In this document: piece by piece, positions 1-7,822 of the stretch
Layout: each line of letters starts with the position of its first letter
How positions within the stretch are numbered: position 1 is the first letter of the stretch
Source of the DNA: Sphingobium sp.
GTDB taxonomy: Bacteria; Pseudomonadota; Alphaproteobacteria; Sphingomonadales; Sphingomonadaceae
Assembly: GCA_017745115.1 (NCBI GenBank)
Contig: JAGIAA010000006.1
Coordinates: forward strand, 59,663 to 123,662
Length of the DNA stretch: 64,000 nucleotides
Reading direction: 5' to 3'
The notes under the pieces: generated by a model
Seen by the model: only the letters and a program-made list of their open reading frames with translations
Told to the model about the DNA's origin: nothing
Database searches by the model: none
Position numbers and translations under genes: made by a program

Positions 1-732
1 ATCGACGTTGAAATTGAAGACTTTCATGGTGGCGGCATCGCTGCGGAAGCCGCTCGAGTCCTGCACCGTCACGCGGCCATAGCTGGTCTTGCCGAGGAAC
101 GGATCCAGGATCCAGCGCCGGTGACCGATGCTGGTCGAGTAGCGCTCGTTCATCCAGCCCGCGAGCTTGTCGTCCTCGGTTGACCAGGGCAGGCCGGTAC
201 CCCAGCCACCGATCAGATTGCCGGATCCGGCACCCTGGGCGCCTGTGCTGGTATAGCAGGTCCAGCTTGTGGGCGGCGTGTGGCTCAGCGTCCGGTTGAC
301 CGCCTGCATGAGTGAGCTCTGGTCCATCTGGGCATTTTCGGCGCTGCTGTAGGTGACCGCCTGTAGGCCATGAAGGGCACGCAACGCGTTGAGCCGGGTG
401 AGGAACTCCTGGCGGATGCTGGCCTTGAGCGTGCCGGGATTACAAGACGCGACATCGGGCTGCACGTCGTAAAGCGCGGATACCTGAGCCCAGCTGGTCG
501 GCAAGGAGCCCGACGGGGTCGGCGTAGGTGTGGGGGTTGGCGTCGGTGTTGGCGTGGGTGTCGGAGTGGGAGAGGGCGTCGGCGTGACCGGGATGGTAAC
601 GCCGCCGGAGCTTCCGGCGCTGCCGCCGTCGCTGCCGCAGGATGCCAGCGGCAACGCGAACGCGCTGATTGCCAGCACGAGCCGGGCCTTGCGCGAGGCC
701 AGCAAGCCGGTGGCAGCGAAACGATGGGGCAT
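1..732 (-). CDS. CAP-domain lipoprotein (3' end outside window)
   Basis: The reading frame is open from an ATG at 732 to the window edge, so the C-terminus is missing. The start has a GGAG about 8 bases upstream. The N-terminus is a basic stretch, a hydrophobic segment and a lipobox (LASC, Cys32), so the mature protein should be lipid-anchored. Residues of about 50-75 are a Pro-Thr repeat linker. After it comes a CAP/SCP-PR1-type domain: an FLTRLNALRALHG helix, a Leu-Ser-His-Thr element, and the characteristic GHRRWILDP motif. Bacterial CAP proteins are secreted or surface proteins with poorly defined roles. Family assignment is from motifs; function is not known. Confidence 0.75.
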   Translation of the reverse strand, partial: MPHRFAATGLLASRKARLVLAISAFALPLASCGSDGGSAGSSGGVTIPVTPTPSPTPTPTPTPTPTPTPTPTPSGSLPTSWAQVSALYDVQPDVASCNPGTLKASIRQEFLTRLNALRALHGLQAVTYSSAENAQMDQSSLMQAVNRTLSHTPPTSWTCYTSTGAQGAGSGNLIGGWGTGLPWSTEDDKLAGWMNERYSTSIGHRRWILDPFLGKTSYGRVTVQDSSGFRSDAATMKVFNFNVD

Positions 733-848
733 CCTCAACTCCACTCTCGGACGCTCGCGCGCCATGGTGGGCCGATTTTATGGCCATAAGGTAGACGAGT
801 TCTGAACGTGTTGTGCGGCTTGTCGTTCCGGAAGGCCGCTTCGGCGGG

Positions 849-1388
849 TCAGTCGCGACGGTAGATATATTCGTCGTCGCGATGGTCGCCGACCATGAAA
901 TGATAGTCGCCGACCTTGCGAAAACCCATCGCCCCGTAGAAGCCCTGGGCCTTCAGATTGCCCGACCAGACGCCGAGCCACTGCGGCCCGGGATAGGTTT
1001 CCGCGATCCAGCCGAGCGACAGGCGCAGCAATTCGCGCCCGAGACCCATGCCCTGTGCGCTCTTGCGGATATAGATCTGGTAGAGTTCGCCCGATTTAGC
1101 CGTGACTTCGGGATGCGGCAGCTTGCAGGGGCCGCAATGGGCGTAGGCCAACAGCGTGCCGTCCGTGCCCTCGCAAACCCACGTCGCGTGGCCGGGGTCG
1201 GCGATCTCGCTTGAGGCCTTGGCGGGCGAATACATCTCCGCTTCGAACCTCGCGAGATCGGCCGGCGGGTAGGGGATACCGAAGCCCTCGAGGAACGTCT
1301 CGCGAAACGTGGCCAGTTTCAGCGCGGCGAGCGCGACGGCATCGGCCGGTCCGGCGCGGCGGATGGCGGGCGCCGTCTCAGCCGGCAT
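849..1388 (-). CDS. GNAT family N-acetyltransferase
   Basis: About 179 residues. Contains the GNAT acetyl-CoA site in the form IYIRKSAQGMGLGRELL (Q/R-x-x-G-x-G/A pattern), followed by LGVWSGNLKAQGFYGAMGF, the usual C-terminal beta-strand and helix in which Tyr is the general acid in many members. The substrate cannot be named. The start at 1388 is preferred over a further upstream ATG (1412) because it gives the normal short N-terminus (PAETAPAIRRAGPAD). It overlaps the 3' end of the methyltransferase gene by 11 bases, so the two are probably translated from one message. Confidence 0.8.
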   Translation of the reverse strand: MPAETAPAIRRAGPADAVALAALKLATFRETFLEGFGIPYPPADLARFEAEMYSPAKASSEIADPGHATWVCEGTDGTLLAYAHCGPCKLPHPEVTAKSGELYQIYIRKSAQGMGLGRELLRLSLGWIAETYPGPQWLGVWSGNLKAQGFYGAMGFRKVGDYHFMVGDHRDDEYIYRRD

Positions 1389-2160
1389 GCGTGATCCGTC
1401 CGTAGAGCACATGATAGCTGGTCTCGCCGCCGGCCTCGTCGAAAGCGCCGATCACACGCCGCATGGCTGCGGGTCCGAGCGGCCTGTATCCCTCTCGCGG
1501 GAGCTGTGCGCCGATGCCCCGGAAATGGCGGACGAGCGCGGCGCCGCCGCGTTCGGGCAGGGCGTGATGCTCGTCGCATGCGAAGGCGTCGGCATAAGGC
1601 TCAAGCAGCGCCTGCAAGGCCTCGAGCGTGGGATAATCGGCGATGCCGGCGGACAGGCCATAGCGTTCATGGGCCTCGCGCCAGCTCGCGAAGCTCTCCG
1701 CGCCCATGGTCGCGAAATAGAGGCTCGCGCCGGGCCGCAGCAATGCGTGCAGGCGGGCCAGCGCGGCGCCCATATCGTCGAACCACTGGAAGGCCAGGCT
1801 GGAGAGAATGATGTCGAACCAGCGGCCTTCGAATGCAGGTTCCTCGCCGTCCATCGCAAGCAACTGGCTGGCGGCGCCGCGGCGGTTGGCGACGGCCAGC
1901 ATGTCGGGCGCGAGGTCGGTGGCGATCAGTGTCGCTTGCGACCAACGCGCGCGGATTTCTTGGGTCAGGAGCCCGGTCCCGCAGCCAATTTCGAGGATTT
2001 GCGCGTCCTGCGGCAGCCGCTCGCGCGCGGCCATGGCAGCAAGATGCACGGCAACGTCGCGCTGCACGGCCGCACTGGCGTCATAACGGGCCGCAGCCGC
2101 GCCGAACGCCGCGCCGATCTCCGCCTTCCGCTCCGTATCCGCCATTCGAGTCATTCGCAT
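1378..2160 (-). CDS. BioC-like SAM-dependent methyltransferase
   Basis: 260 residues. The N-terminus (GAAFGAAAARYDASAAVQ) matches the pattern of malonyl-ACP O-methyltransferase BioC, followed by SAM motif I (ILEIGCGTGLLT), an acidic motif II (IATDLAPDML) and the LSSLAFQWFDD segment that is also typical of BioC. BioC methylates malonyl-ACP to start pimelate synthesis for biotin. No other biotin genes are nearby, so a related class I methyltransferase cannot be excluded. Three in-frame ATGs (2160, 2154, 2145) are possible starts; 2160 is used here. It overlaps the downstream GNAT gene and is divergent from the DUF418 gene 62 bases away. Confidence 0.65.
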   Translation of the reverse strand: MRMTRMADTERKAEIGAAFGAAAARYDASAAVQRDVAVHLAAMAARERLPQDAQILEIGCGTGLLTQEIRARWSQATLIATDLAPDMLAVANRRGAASQLLAMDGEEPAFEGRWFDIILSSLAFQWFDDMGAALARLHALLRPGASLYFATMGAESFASWREAHERYGLSAGIADYPTLEALQALLEPYADAFACDEHHALPERGGAALVRHFRGIGAQLPREGYRPLGPAAMRRVIGAFDEAGGETSYHVLYGRITHAG

Positions 2161-2222
2161 GACCGTGCCTTTGCCATGGGGCAGGGCTGGACGTCACGCC
2201 AAAACGGGATAGTGACTGGGGA

Positions 2223-3443
2223 ATGACCGACGACAGCAATCGTATCGACGCGCTCGATTTTCTCCGTGGCATCGCCGTGATGGGCATATTGCTCGCCAAT
2301 GTGGTGGCGATCGGCCTTCCATCCGCAGCGCAGCTCAGTCCCTTCACGCTCGGCACGCACGGTCCGTTGGACCTTGCCGCCTGGACGTTCAACTTCCTGC
2401 TCGTCGATGGCAAGTTCCGCGCCCTGTTCGCCATGATGTTCGGCGCGTCGATGCTGCTGGTCATGGAATCCGCCGAGCTCGATGGGCGAGACGGACTGGC
2501 CGCACACCGAAAGCGTATGATCTGGTTGGCCGTGTTCGGCATCGCGCACCACGTCCTGATCTGGTCGGGCGATATCCTGCTGCCGTTGGCGCTGGCCGGG
2601 CTGGTGGCGTCGTCGCTGGCGGGGCGCGATACGCTGACACTCATCAAATGGGCGTTGGGGCTGCTCGCGCTGCAATGGGCGATCGATCTTGTGACAGTAT
2701 TGCAGCCGTTCGGTTTGCGCGGCGCGGCGCTGGCGCCCGGCGCGAGTGCGGACATCGTGGCTCACTGGCACGCTCTTTCCGATGCGTTCGAAGGCATCGG
2801 CAGTCATGCCGTCGCAGCCGAGGTGGCGCTCCACCACTCGGGCTATGGCGCGATCCTTTCGGCACGCGCCGCCTCGTTCGGCACCGATCTCGTCAACATG
2901 GCGCTCTTCGTCCTGCCGGAGCTGCTCGCTTTCATGGCATTGGGCATGGCTATGCTGAAGGGCGGCTTCCTTTCGGCGCAATGGCTCGGCGAACAGTATC
3001 GCGCGACTTGGCGCCGCGCCTATCTCGTCGGCCTCGTTCCGATGGCGGTGCTTGCCGCCTGGGTGCTGATCTCCGGCGATCCCCTCGTGGCCGAAGCGGC
3101 GGGCTTCGGATGGTCGCTGCCGCTGCGTCTGCCTTTGGCGGCCGCTCATGCCGCGTTCGCATTGGGGTTGGCGATCCGTTTTCCAGACAATGTCCTAGTG
3201 GGCTCGGTGCGCGCGGTCGGGCGGTTGGCGCTGTCCAACTATCTGTTGTGCAGCATCGTCGCGACGACGCTTTTCTATGGTTATGGGGCGGGGCTGTTTG
3301 GCCGGCTCGATCGGTCCGCACTTCTTCTTTGCGCGGTGGCAGGCTGGGCCGTCATGCTGCTCTGGTCGACGCTCTGGCGTCGCCGCTGGCGGCAGGGGCC
3401 GGCGGAATGGCTATGGCGGCGGCTGGCACGCAGCAAGGCCTGA
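2223..3443 (+). CDS. DUF418 (YeiB-type) membrane protein
   Basis: 406 residues. It begins RIDALDFLRGIAVMGILLANV, the hallmark opening of DUF418/YeiB proteins, and has about eight to ten hydrophobic helices across its length, with the conserved FxxLFAMMFGASMLL segment around residue 75 and VGRLALSNYLLCSI in the C-terminal DUF418 half. The family is an uncharacterised inner-membrane group thought to be related to acyltransferase-3-like folds. It is a single gene, convergent with the PEP-CTERM gene, and ends before a bidirectional terminator. No specific role can be given. Confidence 0.85.
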   Translation: MTDDSNRIDALDFLRGIAVMGILLANVVAIGLPSAAQLSPFTLGTHGPLDLAAWTFNFLLVDGKFRALFAMMFGASMLLVMESAELDGRDGLAAHRKRMIWLAVFGIAHHVLIWSGDILLPLALAGLVASSLAGRDTLTLIKWALGLLALQWAIDLVTVLQPFGLRGAALAPGASADIVAHWHALSDAFEGIGSHAVAAEVALHHSGYGAILSARAASFGTDLVNMALFVLPELLAFMALGMAMLKGGFLSAQWLGEQYRATWRRAYLVGLVPMAVLAAWVLISGDPLVAEAAGFGWSLPLRLPLAAAHAAFALGLAIRFPDNVLVGSVRAVGRLALSNYLLCSIVATTLFYGYGAGLFGRLDRSALLLCAVAGWAVMLLWSTLWRRRWRQGPAEWLWRRLARSKA

Positions 3444-3471
3444 AGCCAGGGAGCCTACGCGTGCGCAAAGA

Positions 3472-3501
3472 AAACGCCGGTCGAAATCTCGACCGGCGTT
3501 T
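3472..3501. terminator. Bidirectional hairpin between convergent genes
   Basis: A 13-bp perfect stem (3472-3484 with 3489-3501) around a 4-base loop (aatc), with A-rich sequence on the left and T-rich sequence on the right. It therefore reads as an intrinsic terminator for both the DUF418 gene (+) and the PEP-CTERM gene (-). Confidence 0.75.
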
Positions 3502-3560
3502 CTCGATTTCTCTATCCAGTCGCAGCGAAGCCCCACTCCGCCACGTTTGGAAGAAGGATC

Positions 3561-4187
3561 TTAGCTGAATGCGACGCGGACGCCCTGCGAGCGACGACGC
3601 ATCGAGAAGCCGACCGCAGCAATGCCAGCGACCATCAAGGCCCAGCTTGCCGGCTCCGGCACCGCAATATTGTCGATTTCGAACGAGTTCGCGCCCGATT
3701 CCAGCTTGAAGCCCGTGAACACTGCGCCGCCCGCGGAGAACAGGCCGTTGGTGCCAGGGATAAGCTGGTTGCCGTTTGCGGGATTGGTGATGTCGGAGCC
3801 AGTGATGGAGAAACCGCCAACCGGGCCGCCGACATAGTACAGCGTCAGCGTGTTGTAGGTATCAACCGAGCCCCACTCGAAGGAAAATGCAGTCACAGGC
3901 GTGCCGAACGTGAACACCGCGCTGCCGCCACCGACGACCGCCAGATAATTCGTGCCGGTCGGAACCGAATTGGGAAGGGTGGCACCATCGTTATCGCTCG
4001 GGGGCGACTTGATCAGGGCGCCACCGGCGAGCGCGTAGCTCATCGTAGCCGGGCCATCAAAATCTTCGAGGATGGTCAAGCCATTCGACGAGCCGAATTC
4101 AACGAACGAAAAGGTAGGCGCGGCGTTGGCGCTCTGCGCGCCAAAGGCCATCACAGCAGCCGTGGCTGCAAGCAAAAGCTTCTTCAT
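3561..4187 (-). CDS. PEPxxWA-CTERM sorting-domain protein
   Basis: 208 residues from the ATG at 4187, chosen because GGAGA lies 8 bases upstream and MKKLLLAATAAVMAF is a clear signal peptide ending ANA. The C-terminus has the exosortase-type sorting signal: PEPASWAL, a hydrophobic helix (MVAGIAAVGFSM) and a basic tail (RRR). The middle is a Gly/Thr/Asn-rich beta-type region without recognisable catalytic motifs. Such proteins are exported and processed by exosortase and are linked to exopolysaccharide and surface structures. No exosortase or EPS gene is in the window. Confidence 0.85.
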   Translation of the reverse strand: MKKLLLAATAAVMAFGAQSANAAPTFSFVEFGSSNGLTILEDFDGPATMSYALAGGALIKSPPSDNDGATLPNSVPTGTNYLAVVGGGSAVFTFGTPVTAFSFEWGSVDTYNTLTLYYVGGPVGGFSITGSDITNPANGNQLIPGTNGLFSAGGAVFTGFKLESGANSFEIDNIAVPEPASWALMVAGIAAVGFSMRRRSQGVRVAFS

Positions 4188-4780
4188 TTGGTATCTCCCA
4201 CAAAACCTTAGTCGCAGCTTCGACCACAGCCCACACAGCCCATATCGAATTGCTGACCGGACGATATGTTCTCGCGCTGCAGAATCCAACGAAAAATTCT
4301 GAATCGCGCGTTAAATTTTGTGCCAGAATGATATCGCTGTTCATGCATCACATTGAAATCAAACAATTAATTATCGTTAATAGAAGGTTTTCAGTTTTTT
4401 CTATCTGGCTACGGGCTTTAACCATGAACGGCAGATTCCTTTGGGAATCGGCGATTTTGCGCCTATTCACCAGATTCGCTCACCTTGAACCGAGGTCGGC
4501 TACTTCGGAGTCGTGGCCAGCGCGCCGCCCGACTGTTCGACCATTGATCCAGCCATAACTACCGCCGCCCGTCGACCGTCACGGAAAGACTAAATAATAT
4601 ATATCCTTAACACGGGTGCGGCGAGTGAGTCCGACGCCGATCTGGGCCGGCGGCTGCCAACTCGGCCGGAGGGATGGAAAAGCGCGATATAGCTTCGAGC
4701 TAAATCGCCTCTAGCGTCCAGAGCGCAGTTGCGGCATGCTTGTGCATCGCAGCATTTTACGCCGAGGATCAGCATCCAAG
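4188..4780. other. AT-rich intergenic region (about 590 bases)
   Basis: No convincing gene. The stretch 4300-4420 is strikingly AT-rich compared with its surroundings (runs such as aattaattatcgttaat and ttttcagttttttct) and lies upstream of the PEP-CTERM gene. The second half leads to the LysR gene. It probably holds the divergent promoters of the two genes. A 102-codon open frame on the + strand has no family features and was not called. Confidence 0.5.
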
Positions 4781-5659
4781 ATGCGCCGCCTGCCGCCCCT
4801 GACCGCCCTCGAAGCCTTCGTGCAGGTCGCACGCACCGGTTCGGTCAAAGCCGCTGCGGAGGAACTGGCCTTGTCCGCGCCCGCGCTCAGCCGCCGGATC
4901 CAGGCGCTGGAACGCTTTCTGGGCTTCTCGCTTTTCGACAGGCGGCACCAGCAGCTCGAGATCAACAAGCATGGCCAACGCCTGCTGAGCGAGATTGCTC
5001 CGGCTCTCGACGCACTCAGTGCCGCGATCGACGTTGCCACAAGCGGCGTCCGGTCATTGCGCATCAGGCTGAGCGTGCTGCCGCTCTTCGCGAGCCAGCG
5101 TTTGTTTCCCCGCCTCGGTGAACTGCGCAAGGCGCACCCCGAACTGCATCTCGACGTGGATACCAGCCCTAATCCGCTCGCGCGGCTCGGCGATGGCCTC
5201 GATGCCGCGATCGTGCTGGCGCGCGACGTCGATCCGTCGCTCTATGCACGGGAGCTGGACCGGGACGAGGTCTATCTCATCGCGGCGCGCGCGCGTACGG
5301 AAGGGCCGCAGCAGATCCGCCGGCCCGAGGATATCTCGCGCGAGACCGTCCTCATCCATCGCGACATGGCGACGACCTTCGATGTCTGGAAGGCGGCCGT
5401 GGGATTGCCCGACCTTCAACCGGCCTCGACCGATTATTATGATTCAGGCGCGTTGATGCTGGAGGCGGCGGCCCAGGGGCTCGGCATTGCCGTGATGCAC
5501 GGCCGCCATCTGCATCACGCGCACGACGAGCGCATCGCGCGGCTCTTCGATCAGCATATCGAGAGTCCCTATCGATATTTTTTCGTCTGCCGAAATCGCG
5601 CACTTGAATCCCGCGCCGTGCGCATTTTCCACGACTGGCTGTTTCAAGCCGAAATCTGA
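4781..5659 (+). CDS. LysR-family transcriptional regulator (GcvA-like)
   Basis: 292 residues from the internal ATG at 4781; this start gives the standard N-terminus RRLPPLTALEAFVQVARTGS. The winged helix-turn-helix is at residues 4-63 (KAAAEELALSAPALSRRIQALE, then FLGFSLFDRR), and the rest is a periplasmic-binding-like effector domain. The opening LPPLTALEAF resembles GcvA/AmpR-type regulators. No divergently transcribed partner is adjacent, so the target is unknown. A longer form beginning 15 codons upstream is open but adds a non-homologous tail. Confidence 0.85.
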   Translation: MRRLPPLTALEAFVQVARTGSVKAAAEELALSAPALSRRIQALERFLGFSLFDRRHQQLEINKHGQRLLSEIAPALDALSAAIDVATSGVRSLRIRLSVLPLFASQRLFPRLGELRKAHPELHLDVDTSPNPLARLGDGLDAAIVLARDVDPSLYARELDRDEVYLIAARARTEGPQQIRRPEDISRETVLIHRDMATTFDVWKAAVGLPDLQPASTDYYDSGALMLEAAAQGLGIAVMHGRHLHHAHDERIARLFDQHIESPYRYFFVCRNRALESRAVRIFHDWLFQAEI

Positions 5660-5944
5660 CGGTCCGGATGCTGTGGCGGCCGGGAACGGCCCGCCGGCGG
5701 GTTAACGCTATTTTTTCCAATACCGGTGCATGGCTGCTGTTGTGAGGGGGCACGCCGCATTCGGCCGCGGATTGCAGCGGGTCATCCAAGCAAGAAAAGG
5801 GTCGATAAGCGGCCTATTGGGTGCGCCGAATGTGACCTGCCGCAGGGTCGCTTTTTGACCGACCGGTTTTCTGCTTGGAACCTCCGTAAAAAATTTGTCG
5901 CAAGTCGGCCGGCGCTTGCCTGGCCGGTCGTGGAGGAATGCAGA

Positions 5945-7339
5945 ATGTTCGACTGGTTTGAGAAAACGGCGCCGATCCGTACGAAGTTCAGCGCTCTGCT
6001 TGCGGTTCATGCCGGCCTATCGACTCTTTCCTTCCTCGCGATCGTCCTCGCCTGGCAGGGCTATGCCTATACCGGCCTCGGTCTTGGCCTCGGCGCGCTC
6101 GCGCTGACCGTTCTCGCCGTCCAGATCGCGAAGGCACGCATCTGCGATCCCTATGTGAACACGGTGCTCCGCATGGAAGCGCTTGCCGCTGGGGATACGC
6201 GGAGCCCGATCGGTTATAATGATCACGCCGACTGCGTTGGGCGCATGGCCCGCGCTCTCGCGGTCTTCCGCGACAATCTTTCGCGCGAGGCCGACCATAG
6301 CGGCCAGGAACAGGTCGTGCGCGAACTCGGCATCGGCCTCGAGCAGCTCGCCGCCGGCAACCTGACCTACAAGATCGAGATGCCATTCAGCGGCCAGTAT
6401 GAGGCGCTGCGGTCCAGCTTCAACCAGGCGATCTCCGGTCTCGACCAGAGCCTTTCCCAGGTTTCCGGCTCGGCACAGAGCGTCCACGCCGGCTCCAACG
6501 AGATCCGCGTCGCGTCCGAAGACTTGTCGCGCCGCACCGAGCAGCAGGCTGCGAGCCTTGAGGAAACCGCCGCCGCGACCGGCCAGGTCACGTCGATGGT
6601 CGCCGAGAGCGCGCGCAACGCCCATGAGATCAGCGGCTCGATCAAGACCGCCCATAAAGACGCCTCGGAAGGTGGCGACGTGGTGCGCCAGGCCGTGACC
6701 GCCATGGATGCGATCGAGAAGAGCAGTCAGGAAATCGGCAACATCATCAACGTCATCGACGGCATCGCCTTCCAGACCAACCTTCTCGCTCTCAACGCCG
6801 GCGTCGAAGCCGCGCGCGCCGGAGAGGCGGGGAAGGGCTTCGCGGTCGTCGCAAACGAGGTCCGTGCGCTCGCCCAACGCTCGGCCGATGCCGCCAAGGA
6901 CATCAAGGCGCTCATCAACACGTCGAGCGAGCAGGTTCAACATGGCGTCGGCCTGGTCGGCGAGACCGGCAAGATGCTGGAGCGCATCCTCGTCAAGATC
7001 AGCGACATCAATGGCCTCATCGGCGAGATGGCGGCGGGTGCGGAGATGGAGGCCAGCAATATCCAGCAGGTCAACAGCTCGATCGGCGACATGGACAAGA
7101 TGACGCAGCAGAACGCGGCGATGGTCGAACAGACCACCGCCGCCGCGCGCAATCTTTCGGGCGAGGCGGATCGCCTGGCGTCGCTGCTCACCCGTTTCCA
7201 GCTCTCGACCCGCCCGGGCAGGCAGAGCCCGGCACCGGTGCAGGCTGCGCCGCGTGCGTCAATGCCCCGCGCGGTTCCCAGGCCCGCTGCCGGCAATCTC
7301 GCGGTCCAGGTGTCCGGGGAAGATTGGGAAGAATTCTGA
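5945..7339 (+). CDS. Methyl-accepting chemotaxis protein without periplasmic domain
   Basis: 464 residues from the ATG at 5945, which follows GGAGG. Two closely spaced membrane helices (about 20-38 and 42-62) leave almost no periplasmic loop. HAMP-like linkers follow (to about residue 160), then the cytoplasmic signalling hairpin, whose tip reads [20 protein letters not shown] and then [16 protein letters not shown]. It has no recognisable ligand-binding domain, so it may sense membrane or cytoplasmic state. The C-terminus is DWEEF, a Trp-x-x-Phe tail like the CheR-tethering pentapeptide of enteric receptors. First gene of the chemotaxis cluster. Confidence 0.9.
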   Translation: MFDWFEKTAPIRTKFSALLAVHAGLSTLSFLAIVLAWQGYAYTGLGLGLGALALTVLAVQIAKARICDPYVNTVLRMEALAAGDTRSPIGYNDHADCVGRMARALAVFRDNLSREADHSGQEQVVRELGIGLEQLAAGNLTYKIEMPFSGQYEALRSSFNQAISGLDQSLSQVSGSAQSVHAGSNEIRVASEDLSRRTEQQAASLEETAAATGQVTSMVAESARNAHEISGSIKTAHKDASEGGDVVRQAVTAMDAIEKSSQEIGNIINVIDGIAFQTNLLALNAGVEAARAGEAGKGFAVVANEVRALAQRSADAAKDIKALINTSSEQVQHGVGLVGETGKMLERILVKISDINGLIGEMAAGAEMEASNIQQVNSSIGDMDKMTQQNAAMVEQTTAAARNLSGEADRLASLLTRFQLSTRPGRQSPAPVQAAPRASMPRAVPRPAAGNLAVQVSGEDWEEF

Positions 7340-7539
7340 AGAATGGCCGGCGCGGCCTTTCGCGAGGCCGCGATCCGCAACGATGATGACGCAGGATTAC
7401 AAAAAATAGCCTGCACGATGAGAAAGCTTCGGGTCGTGAACAAAATCGAAAGTGCCGCCGTGGCAAGAGAAGTAAGTGAACCAGCGCGTGGCGTCGGTTC
7501 CGCCCGTACGTGTGCAAATCAAGTCAGAGGGTGTGTGAG

Positions 7540-7812
7540 ATGAGCGCGATCGTTCTTCCGGCGACCATGGACAAGGGCGCTCTGCCCGAGCTCGCGCGCC
7601 AAATGACGCAGCTGTGCGACAAGGGCGAGCCGCTGCTCATCGACGGTTCCAAGGTGAGCCGCGTCGGATTGGCCGGCCTGCAGTTGCTGGTCAGCGGTGC
7701 GCTGGCGGCCAATGAGAGCGCGCTCGAGTTCAAGGTCACCAACGCATCGGAAGAGCTGGCTGGAGCGGCGACGCTCAGCGGTCTCAGCGCCATGCTTGGC
7801 ATCGCGGCATAA
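7540..7812 (+). CDS. STAS-domain chemotaxis protein
   Basis: 90 residues from ATG 7540, which is preceded by a short purine-rich stretch. The fold is STAS-like (LPATMDKGALPELARQM; LLIDGSKVSRVGLAGLQLLVSGALAA). In SpoIIAA-type anti-anti-sigma factors the loop before this helix carries a phosphorylated Ser in an Asp-Ser context; here the corresponding positions read Val-Gly-Leu-Ala-Gly, so no phospho-acceptor is present. Small STAS-like proteins occupy the same place (between a receptor gene and cheA) in alphaproteobacterial che operons, where Sinorhizobium CheS binds CheA. A CheS-like role is inference. Confidence 0.75.
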   Translation: MSAIVLPATMDKGALPELARQMTQLCDKGEPLLIDGSKVSRVGLAGLQLLVSGALAANESALEFKVTNASEELAGAATLSGLSAMLGIAA

Positions 7813-7822
7813 GGAGCGGACG

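Noticed and set aside
4250..4558. A 102-codon + strand open frame in the AT-rich gap
   Set aside because: No start context, no domain, and composition unlike the neighbouring genes.
5795..5815. Possible flagellar sigma-28 promoter before the che receptor
   Set aside because: A gtcgataa element is present but no matching upstream TAAA-type box at the right distance.
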